Positions 27,425-35,426 of a stretch of DNA of 39,839 nucleotides are shown here, piece by piece. The notes beneath the pieces are model-generated. The model worked only from the letters and a program-made list of their open reading frames with translations, had not been told where the DNA came from and made no database searches. The position numbers and the translations under genes are program-made. The stretch is from assembly GCA_021851525.1 (NCBI GenBank), contig JAJZDA010000009.1, forward strand, positions 1 to 39,839, read 5' to 3'. The DNA is from Actinomycetes bacterium (GTDB lineage Bacteria; Actinomycetota; Thermoleophilia; Solirubrobacterales; Solirubrobacteraceae). The stretch's first letter is position 1. Every line of letters begins with the position of its first letter.

Positions 27425-28449
27425 CTGAACCTCGCGACAAGAGCCGAGAGCAATTCGGGAATCGTCGACGGCCGCTGTGCCATCAGCGCGAGCGCGGCCT
27501 TCCGTTGAACGACGCGCTGCCGAGCATCCAGATACTCAACAGGTGAGCGTCCCGCAACCCTTGCCAGCACGCAGCCGAGCGTATGATCGACGGCACGCTC
27601 CGCGACCCCCGGAAACCAGGCTGCGCGCGCAGCCTGCGCGGAGTAGGTCGCCCAGAATTCTTCGGCGAGCATGAGCAACCCCAGCCGTCGGGCTGAGTCG
27701 GCATTCGCCTTGCTCAGTAGATGGGCCAGAAAGAACCCCAGGTCGAAGGCCGGATCGCCGACGTGCATCACCTCGTGATCGAGCAGAACCACGCGGTTCG
27801 GAAGGACCAGAACGTTCTTCGGGCTGAAGTCGCCGTGAACCAGCGCAATGTGGCGCTCGCGGAGGTCATCCACGAGCCGTTCAAGGGCGACGCGCGCCTC
27901 GGGAACCGTCGCCGCCACCTGCTGGTAGAACGGCTCGACGCGCAGCGTCTCGAAGTTCGTTCGGTCGGCGAATGTCTCACGCGCGCTCGCGAGTTCCTCG
28001 GCCGAGCCGACATGAAGGCGAGCCAAGAGCTGTCCGAGGGAGCGAGCGACTCCGGCGTCAAGCTGCCCAGCGAGCAGCATCGCCTTCCAGGACGGCGATG
28101 CCGCGCGGACATACTCCATCGCAACGATGTGATGCTCGCGGTCCTCAGCCATCAGGCGCGGAACGCAACCAGGTCCGCAGATCCGTGTCAGCCAGCGGAT
28201 GCCGTCGGCCTCGACATGGATGCGTTCAGGATCGGCGAACCAGTCGCTCTCCACGCGGAGCTTGCGCAGCGCCTGTTTCACCACGATCGCCTGCCGCCCG
28301 TCAGGCTCTACCACCACCGTCCGGCTCGAGACCCCGCCGGGCAGTGGGCGGCAGGGTGGCAACCGCTCGCTGACGTCGAGCAGTCCGACGTCGTGAAGCC
28401 AGTCATCGAGTTCCGCCGGTATCTCAACGTTTGCGGTCACCACTGTCAC
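27421..28449 (-). CDS. APH/MTR-kinase-fold phosphotransferase (candidate small-molecule kinase)
   Basis: 'HIALVHGDFSPKNVLVLPNRVVLLDHEVMHVGDPAFDLGFFLAHLL' (HGDxxxxN and D-x-G type); GTG start chosen; ORF extension to 29154 rejected because it is antisense to the GntR gene. Confidence 0.85.
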   Translation of the reverse strand: MTVVTANVEIPAELDDWLHDVGLLDVSERLPPCRPLPGGVSSRTVVVEPDGRQAIVVKQALRKLRVESDWFADPERIHVEADGIRWLTRICGPGCVPRLMAEDREHHIVAMEYVRAASPSWKAMLLAGQLDAGVARSLGQLLARLHVGSAEELASARETFADRTNFETLRVEPFYQQVAATVPEARVALERLVDDLRERHIALVHGDFSPKNVLVLPNRVVLLDHEVMHVGDPAFDLGFFLAHLLSKANADSARRLGLLMLAEEFWATYSAQAARAAWFPGVAERAVDHTLGCVLARVAGRSPVEYLDARQRVVQRKAALALMAQRPSTIPELLSALVARFS

Positions 28450-28461
28450 TGAGATCTCAGT
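28448..28461. promoter_or_regulatory. 14-bp palindrome in the kinase/GntR divergent region
   Basis: ACTGAGATCTCAGT. Confidence 0.5.
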
Positions 28462-28530
28462 TTGCCGTCGCCGGTCCGTGGTGTCAAGCTTGTACCCAGC
28501 ACCGGCATGCCGAGTTCCCTCAGACACGCG

Positions 28531-29223
28531 ATGACCGAACGACACCTTCCCATCGAGAACGGGCAACCGCTGAAGGAGCAGGCCTTCACGCGACTGCGCG
28601 AGGCGATCGTCAGTGGCGCGATTCCGCCCGGAGCCGAGTTGAGCGAGCGAACTCTCGCGGCCGAGCTGGGCATGAGCAAGACGCCGATCCGGGTCGCTCT
28701 CGAGCGCCTCTCTCGTGAGGGCTTCGTCGAAATCGTTGCGCAGAGCGGAGTGCGGGTGCGTGGGATCACGCACAAGGAGCTCAGCGACCACTTCGGCCTG
28801 CGGGAGGCTCTGGAGACATGGGTCGTTCGCCAGCTTTCCCGGGGCGTGCCGGCCGCCGGGCTGCGGTCGCTCGACGCCCGGATCGCCGATCAGCGCGAGA
28901 CCATCGAGCGCGGCGACCGACTCGCGTATGTCGAACAGGACGCAGAGTTTCACCGCACGCTGGCAGCCCTCACCGGCAACGATGAGGTGTTGGGCGCGAT
29001 CCAGAACCAACGTGACCACCTCGCTCGGATACTGGCGAGAACCGTCGGTCTGAACCCGACTCGACTGCTCGCCAGCCTGGACGAGCACCAGGCGGTGCTC
29101 GAAGCGGTCCGCGCCGGCGACGGGGATCGTGCGGCAGCCTGTATGCAACGTCACCTGGCGAACGCCGCCGCGGCTGCAGACCTCATGCCTCCGAATCGCA
29201 TGGCGCCTGAGATCTCAGACTGA
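28531..29223 (+). CDS. GntR-family regulator (FCD domain)
   Basis: 'LKEQAFTRLREAIVSGAIPPGAELSERTLAAELGMSKTPIRVALERLSREGFVEIVAQSGVRVRG'. Confidence 0.92.
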   Translation: MTERHLPIENGQPLKEQAFTRLREAIVSGAIPPGAELSERTLAAELGMSKTPIRVALERLSREGFVEIVAQSGVRVRGITHKELSDHFGLREALETWVVRQLSRGVPAAGLRSLDARIADQRETIERGDRLAYVEQDAEFHRTLAALTGNDEVLGAIQNQRDHLARILARTVGLNPTRLLASLDEHQAVLEAVRAGDGDRAAACMQRHLANAAAAADLMPPNRMAPEISD

Positions 29224-29464
29224 TGCCGCTCGATGACTCCCGGCAGGCGCGCCCCTTCCCAAGCCCACGGCAAGGTGCGAACCCGGTGACCCGCCCGGTC
29301 GAAGGCCATCTCGGATGTGGGGGCCGGTCGGCAACGGAGACCAGGGTCCAGGCGGGCCGGATCGAGCCTCACCCACGACTCGACACCCGTCTAACCACCG
29401 GGCACGCTGAAGCAACTCCCCCGGGCCACGATCCATCCGGCGCCACCAGCCACGGGGAACGTGA

Positions 29465-29839
29465 CTACACGGACTGGTCGCCGAAGATCGCCGAGGTGTC
29501 GACCTGGCGGAGGATCTGCTGGCCGCACTGCCAGCAGAAGCCGGCGTTGGCCGAATGGGGCGCGCCGCAGCTGCCGCAGGCGCCGGCCGTGCCGGCGGTC
29601 TCGTGCTTGAGGATGCGGTCGACCTCGGCCAGCTTGGCCTCGACGTCCTGCAGCGCAGCCGCCTGACGGACGAGGACATCGACGCGGATCCGGTCGCGGA
29701 TCGCCATCTCATAGACCAACCCGCCGAGGTCCCACTGCAGCTCGGCCACCCGGGTGTGCAGCTCATCCCGGGTGCGACGCAGGTCGACGATCGGTTCCTC
29801 GACGGCGACGGCGGCGGTGGAATCGGAGCTCGTGGACAT
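29465..29839 (-). CDS. small coiled-coil protein with C-terminal zinc ribbon
   Basis: 'ACGSCGAPHSANAGFCWQCGQQI' CxxC...CxxC; start MSTSSDSTAAV. Confidence 0.75.
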   Translation of the reverse strand: MSTSSDSTAAVAVEEPIVDLRRTRDELHTRVAELQWDLGGLVYEMAIRDRIRVDVLVRQAAALQDVEAKLAEVDRILKHETAGTAGACGSCGAPHSANAGFCWQCGQQILRQVDTSAIFGDQSV

Positions 29840-29871
29840 CGAAGCAGTTCCTCTGTCGGTGGGGCGGCGGG

Positions 29872-29970
29872 TCAGCCGCCGGTGGAGAACAGGTTCGCGC
29901 CCGCGGAGCCGCCCCCCGAGGAGGTGCCCTTGGCGGGCTTGGCTGACTCCGCAGTTGGTGGGCGCACGGA
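29872..29970 (-). pseudogene. 3' remnant of a gene upstream of the zinc-ribbon gene, truncated at the ISL3 region
   Basis: in-frame '...AESAKPAKGTSSGGGSAGANLFSTGG*'; upstream sequence changes character toward the ISL3 remnant; exact junction uncertain. Confidence 0.4.
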
Positions 29971-30249
29971 TAGCCCGAATCGCCCGTAGGTAAGGCGTTT
30001 TCGACCCTCTTGGGCATGGGGGTCGTGTGTCCACGCTTTGAGTGTCCGGTAGCGGAGGGTCAGCGTCATCGGGATTTCAGGGGTCTTCGGTCGAGTTGGT
30101 GGTGACTCGCGCGCGGTGATCGGGGGCTGAGCGAGGCTTTCGGCGTGCTGGCCGGGATTGTGGGTTGCGCGGGTTGTCGTGACGCGCCGCATTCTCCGCG
30201 TCAGGCTGCGGGGTGATCTATGTCCTGCTGCCTGCGAAGGGAGAACTAC

Positions 30250-30811
30250 GTGCGCGTCACGACCGCATTCAACCGCCTGCTTGCGTTGCCGGGGGCGTCT
30301 GTCACGGATGTCAGCTTCAGCCCGGAGGGGGTGATCGTGACGGTTCGTCTGCGTCGCCGGCGTTTGGCGTGCGGCGGCTGTGTGCAGCTCGCCACCCGTT
30401 TGCACGACCGGCGCCTGAAGCGGTGGCGGCACCTCGATCTTGGGGCGGCGCGCTGCCACGTCGGGTGTGAGCTGCGGCGGGTGTGGTGCCTTGATTGCGG
30501 TGCGCGCTCGGAGGCGGTGCCGTGGGCCAGGGCCGGGCCCCATCACACCCGCGACTTCGAGGATCTCGTGGCGTGGCTGGCGCAACAGGTGGCCAAGACC
30601 CCGGTCCGGCGGCTGATGAAGATCGGCTGGGACACCGTCGGGAACATCGTGGAGCGGGTCGTCGCTGACCGCATCGACCACGGCCGACTTCCGTTCGACG
30701 CCGTCGGCACCCTTACCCTGCAGGAACCAACAACCACCCAGCTCTCACAGCAGGTGGACCCATGAACGGGGTCCGGTCAGATCAGCTACCGCCGCGGGCA
30801 GCGTTATCTGG
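30250..30811 (+). pseudogene. ISL3-family transposase remnant #1 (N-terminal part), internally disrupted and truncated
   Basis: 'VRVTTAFNRLLALPGASVTDVSFSPEGVIVTVRLRRRRLACGGC...WCLDCGARSEAVPWARAGPHHTRDFEDLVAWLAQQVAKTPVRRLMKIGWDTVGNIVERVV'; then a ~90-bp unrelated stretch; then ISYRRGQRYL coding motif at ~30780-30811. Confidence 0.8.
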
Positions 30812-32095
30812 GTCTCCTGACGTTTCCGTGGGTCGTTTCACCGGTGTGGGAGTGGCGGGCAGAGCCCGGCAGAGCCCGGACAGGGTGAGCATCGCGAGCG
30901 CGATCAGCGCTTGGGCGGAGTGGAACCCGAACGCTCGGCGTGTGATCAGCCGGATCTGGGTGTTGATCTGCTCGACGCGGGCGTTTGAAAGCCCGAGCCT
31001 GACAGCGGCGAGGATCCCGTCACGCTGAGCGGTGATCGTGCGAGCGAGCTTCACGAATGCCGGCAGTCGGCAGCGACGTGCCCAGGACAGCCACCCATCG
31101 AGCAGCGCTTCGGCCTCGGTGTAGCTGGTGGCCCGGTAGATCTGACGGAGCTGTTCCTTGAGCAGATAGGCGCGATAGAGCGGCCCGTTGAGGGCCTGGA
31201 TGCTCGCGAGCTTCGCTTGCTGGCGGTCGGTGAGGTTCTCCGGGTTCTTCCACACGCAGAACCGGGCGCCCTTGAGGTCCTTGGCCAATGCCAGGTTCTT
31301 CTCCCTGCGCGCTTCACGCCAGAGCTCCCGTCGGACCTCATCCAGAGCGTCAGTTGCGAGCGCGATCACGTGGAACGGGTCCACGCACCGCTGCGCCTAC
31401 GGTGCGCGTTCGGCGACCGCCGAGGCGATCCAACCGGCCATGTCACAGGACACCGATTCGACCTGTTTGCAGCGTTCTTCGCCAAGAGCGTGAAAGAACG
31501 CGAGCACGGTCGCGCGGTCCCGACCCGGGGCAGCCCACACCAGGGCGCCGCTGTGATGGTCCACCACGACGGTGAGGTAGCGCTGACCACGTCGATGCGA
31601 GATCTCATCGATCCCGATGCTCTTCAGACCCGAGAGCAGATCGACCTTCAAGCGTCGCTCGTTGGCGACACGCTCGAGGATCTGACCGACTGTCCGCCAG
31701 GAGCAGCGCATCAACTCGCTGACCGCGGTCTTGGACGTGTTCACCGCCAGCCACGCGGCCTGCTCCTCGAAGCTGCGGGTGAACCGGCTGTCATGCCGCG
31801 CCCACGGCACCCTGGCGACAACCACCCCATGACGGCGGCAGGACACCCTCGGCGCATCCGCCTCAAGCCAGCAGAAGCTCGTGCCCAGGTCAAGCGCCCG
31901 CCAGCGCCGCCGCCCGGCACCATTATCAAAGCGCCCAGCGCGTCGACCGCAGAGCCCACACCGGTCCCGCTGCCGCCACCCCGGCCGGACCCTCACCACG
32001 ACCTCTACTCCTTCCCCAGCGCCGTTGACTATCACGTCCTCAACCACCGTGTTGCGCAGCCCAAGCAACCGCGCCCATACTCTGACGCTGCGCAC
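30782..32095 (-). pseudogene. ISL3 transposase interrupted by an in-frame amber stop
   Basis: ORFs 31397..32095 and 30782..31384 share one frame; joined text '...VAERAP*AQRCVDPFHVIALATDALDEVRRE...'; TAG at 31397-31399. Confidence 0.88.
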
Positions 32096-32207
32096 GTCTC
32101 GTTTCGCCTCCTGCTGACCCCAGCCTTCGAACAGCCGGAAACGCTAGAGACGACGGGGCGTGCGCCCTAACCAGGCACGCTCACCGGACCCACGGAAACG
32201 TCAGGAG
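30814..32207 (-). mobile_element. ISL3-family element #2, nested in remnant #1
   Basis: 21-bp perfect inverted ends CTCCTGACGTTTCCGTGGGTC (30814-30834) / GACCCACGGAAACGTCAGGAG (32187-32207). Confidence 0.88.
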
Positions 32208-32563
32208 CGCCGGAGAAAGGCTCCGACGTAGCGCTCGCCAGCATGCTCCTGGTCGACGCCATGAAGGGCGAGTGTGACGTCTATGCCGTCTGCACCAACG
32301 ACTCGGATCTGACGATGCCACTTCGTCTCGTGCGGGACGAACTGGGACGCAACGTCGGTTTGCTTTCGCCGATGCAGCCCAAGCGTGCGAGCAACGAACT
32401 CAAGCAGACGCAACCCATCTTGCACCGCCAGATCACCCCTGCGCAGTTGGCGGCCGCCCAACTTCCGGACGAGCTCACCGATTCCCACGGAGTCATCCGC
32501 CGACCATCTGAGTGGGCGAGAAATTCCGAAGGCTCCGCCTTGGCGGAGCCTTCTAACCAGTAG
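32208..32563 (+). pseudogene. 5'-truncated NYN/DUF88 (LabA-like PIN-fold) protein
   Basis: 'EKGSDVALASMLLVDAMKGECDVYAVCTNDSDLTMPLRLVRDELGRNVGLLSPMQP'; reading frame runs straight into the ISL3 end. Confidence 0.8.
32528..32553. terminator. 12-bp perfect stem-loop at the 3' end of the NYN remnant
   Basis: GAAGGCTCCGCC-TT-GGCGGAGCCTTC; no strong T-tract. Confidence 0.55.
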
Positions 32564-32714
32564 CCGAAGCATCTGGGGGTGTGCATGGAAGGATACCCCG
32601 ATGGTCAATCGCAGAAGCCGGAGAGGCTTCCAAAAGGCTTCCATCGGACATGGCGGCCCCCAGCCCGCGACCTTGCCAGGTCCCGAATCGCCCAAAACGA
32701 CAGGCGATCTTGAA

Positions 32715-32787
32715 TGGGCGGTGAGGGGCTCGAACCCCCGACATCCTGCGTGTAAAGCAGGCGCTCTACCAGCTGAGCTAACCGCCC
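32715..32787 (-). tRNA. tRNA-Val (anticodon TAC)
   Basis: minus strand GGGCGGTTAGCTCAGCTGGTAGAGCGCCTGCTTTACACGCAGGATGTCGGGGGTTCGAGCCCCTCACCGCCCA; complete cloverleaf. Confidence 0.97.
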
Positions 32788-32867
32788 GGTGTGTTGGCCG
32801 AGGCTGCAGTCTGCCATGTGCGTGGTGTGCGCAGGCGCTGGACGGTGGGCTCGGGGGCGTCGGGCGG

Positions 32868-33022
32868 CCACGCCTGCTGGCGGGGCCCCCGGAGTTGGCC
32901 GCGCCTGCTGGCGGGAGCACCCCAGGGCGGCCACGCCTCAGGCGGGAGCACCCCAGGGCGCCCACCACTGCGGGCGGGAGCACCCAGGGCGGCCGCACCC
33001 ACAGTCGCGGAGCACCCCAGGT
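32868..33022. repeat. degenerate ~30-bp tandem repeats between tRNA-Val and MCP gene
   Basis: repeating 'GCGGGAGCACCCCAGGGCGGCCACGCCT' variants. Confidence 0.7.
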
Positions 33023-33029
33023 TGGCGTG

Positions 33030-35177
33030 TCAGGCGCCGACCAGCGCGGGAGCGGGGGCGCGGCGTGTGAGCGTCAGCTGATCGGGCTCAGGCTCGGGCT
33101 CGGGCAGCGGCTCCAGGACGTCTGGATCAGCCGCCGTGGCCTGCGTGGCGCGCGCGAGCTCCTCGGAGACGCGGTAACGGTCGGTTGCCGCCGCCAGATC
33201 CCCGGCGAGCGACTGCAGGCTCTGGGCTGCCAGCTCGGACTGCTGCGCACCGGAGAGGAAGTTCTCGGTGCTGCGCTCGAGCTCAACCATGCTGCCGGCG
33301 ATCTGGTCCATGCTGGCGCTCTGCTCCTGAGCGGCCGCGGCAATCTCCTCCGCGGCAGCCGAGGCGCGCCGAATGGTGTCCGTGAGGCTGACCACGACCT
33401 CAGCGGCCTGCTCGGTCAGCTTGAGGCCCTCGTCCACGACACCGCTGCCCGCCTCACTGGCGCGCACCGCACCGTCGGTAGCGTCACGCACCTCATTGAG
33501 GATCACCTCGATGCCGGCCGTCGCCTCCTTGGACTGCTCCGCCAGATCACGGACCTCGCCGGCCACGACCGCGAAGCCACGACCGTGCTCACCGGCGCGC
33601 GCCGCCTCGATCCCGGCGTTCAGGGCCAGCAGGTTGAGCCGGTCGGCGAGATCGTTGACCGTCGCGGTGATGTTGCCGATCTGCTGGGTGCGCTCGGAGA
33701 GCGCGGCGATCTCCGAGGCGATCCCGTCGACCCGCTCACGGATGTCCTCCATCGCGCCGCCGATTGCGGTGATCGCCCGCGAGCCCTCGTCACTGACGTT
33801 CACCGACTCACCGGCCTCCCGTGCCACCTCACGAGCCTGCATCGCCATCTCATCGGCCGAGGCCTGCAGCTGGCTGACCGTCGCGGAAACCTGTGAGATC
33901 GCGGCCGATTGCTGCGCGGCGCTGCCGCTGTGCTCGTTGGCGGATGCGAGGATCTCACCGGTGGAGTCACCAATCGCGCGCACGCCGCCCTGGATCTGCC
34001 CGGAGATCTCCGCGAGGCTCACGACCATGCGGTTGAGGCTGTCAGCCAGCCCGCGCAGATCGTCGTCGCCCTGCGCATCGACCGTCGCCGTGAGATCACC
34101 GTCAGCGACACGCGAGGCGAAGTCCGAGTAGCGGTGAACTGCAGCCTCGAGCAGCTCACGTGAGGCACGCTCAGCGTCAGCGGCACGCTCCTGGTCGAGC
34201 TCGCGTTCACGCGCAAGCTCGTCCATGCGTCGCAGCGCCAGGTAGAAGCGAACGCCTGCCGCCAGCAGGGTCGCGCTCGCAAGGCCGATCGCCACCTGAC
34301 TCGAGTGGTTCAGAGAGCCGACGAAGAGGATCACCAGCGCGAGCCCGGAGGCCACCGCCGGCACGGTGAAGCCGGACGCCCTGGACTCCCTGGGCGGCTG
34401 CTTTGCTCCGGGCGCCAGCCACACCGCGGATGAGATCAACAACAGCGACTCAGGCCAGGCGCCCGCGTTCAGCACGAAGCCCACGTGCGTGGAGACGATC
34501 CCGTTGAAGAGCGCCGAGATGTCGCCGGCGGCGTTGATCAGCCCGGCCGCTGCGATCATCCCCCAGCGCAGGCGCTGGCCGCGCGGCAGCATCGTCAGCC
34601 CCAGCGCGGTGAGCCCGAACAGCAGCAGGTCAGCCACCGGGTAGATGAGGTTGATCGCGACAAACTCCGTGCCGCCACCGGCGGCGCTCGCGATCCCGTT
34701 GAAGGCGAAGGCCACCAGCGCCGCCGCCGTCACCAGCGCGGCAACAACGCCGTCGAGATAGTTGGCGGCGGTGAGCCGGCGCACGTCGCGCTGCATCAGC
34801 AGCATCACGCCGACGTAGGCCAGCGGGAAGAACCCGGCCCACAGCACGTTGGGGGGAGAGAAGGTCGGTGCGCTGGCGCCACCGAGCGTCTCAGTGGTCA
34901 TCACGAAGTCACCGAGCGCCCAGGAGACGCCGGCGATCCCGATGAACGTGCAGTAGCGGCGGTCACGCGGGTTTGACCAGGCACGCGCGAGCACCAGCAG
35001 GCTGGCGAGCAGCTCGAAGCTCGGCACACCCCAGCCGTCAAGCCAGGTGTAGGTGACGCCGTTGGGGCGCAGCACCAGTGACGTGGTGTAGCCGACAACC
35101 ACGAGTCCCATCACGCTGTAAAGCATCTTGGTCCACGGGCGCACGCCGTGTTCACCAAGGAGCTCAGATCCACCCAT
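33030..35177 (-). CDS. methyl-accepting chemotaxis protein with N-terminal multi-TM sensor domain
   Basis: HAMP-like segment and MCP hairpin tip '[45 protein letters not shown]'; ~8-9 hydrophobic segments at N-terminus; start MGGSELL. Confidence 0.92.
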   Translation of the reverse strand: MGGSELLGEHGVRPWTKMLYSVMGLVVVGYTTSLVLRPNGVTYTWLDGWGVPSFELLASLLVLARAWSNPRDRRYCTFIGIAGVSWALGDFVMTTETLGGASAPTFSPPNVLWAGFFPLAYVGVMLLMQRDVRRLTAANYLDGVVAALVTAAALVAFAFNGIASAAGGGTEFVAINLIYPVADLLLFGLTALGLTMLPRGQRLRWGMIAAAGLINAAGDISALFNGIVSTHVGFVLNAGAWPESLLLISSAVWLAPGAKQPPRESRASGFTVPAVASGLALVILFVGSLNHSSQVAIGLASATLLAAGVRFYLALRRMDELARERELDQERAADAERASRELLEAAVHRYSDFASRVADGDLTATVDAQGDDDLRGLADSLNRMVVSLAEISGQIQGGVRAIGDSTGEILASANEHSGSAAQQSAAISQVSATVSQLQASADEMAMQAREVAREAGESVNVSDEGSRAITAIGGAMEDIRERVDGIASEIAALSERTQQIGNITATVNDLADRLNLLALNAGIEAARAGEHGRGFAVVAGEVRDLAEQSKEATAGIEVILNEVRDATDGAVRASEAGSGVVDEGLKLTEQAAEVVVSLTDTIRRASAAAEEIAAAAQEQSASMDQIAGSMVELERSTENFLSGAQQSELAAQSLQSLAGDLAAATDRYRVSEELARATQATAADPDVLEPLPEPEPEPDQLTLTRRAPAPALVGA

Positions 35178-35426
35178 CTCACGTCCCCCAATCGAGTTTC
35201 TACCGTCTGGCGAGGTATCGGCCAACGATTGACACCGCTTGAGGCTTTCTTTACCGAGGGACCACCACAAACGTTTGCCGGCAGTGACTTGGTCAGACCC
35301 TCGCCCGCGGTGCCGGGGCCAGGGGCCACCACCGCCGTGCGCCCGTATGTTCGACGCCCCGGGTTACCTGCGGGCAGGCGGCTCGGGTTATGCTGGGCGC
35401 CCAGGCCAGCGAGCGACGGGGGGATC

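Noticed and set aside
28450-29154. N-terminal extension of the APH-kinase ORF (27421..29154)
   Set aside because: Extension is antisense to the well-supported FCD/GntR gene; kinase homology begins after the GTG at about 28449.
31217-32170. 317-aa + strand ORF
   Set aside because: Antisense to the ISL3 transposase; shadow ORF.
32715-32787. tRNA-Val as integration (att) site of an integrative element
   Set aside because: No integrase gene and no second copy of the tRNA 3' end was seen in the window; proximity alone is not enough.
32385-33896. 503-aa + strand ORF
   Set aside because: Crosses the tRNA-Val and runs antisense to the MCP; composition (R/G/A-rich) typical of shadow ORFs in GC-rich DNA.
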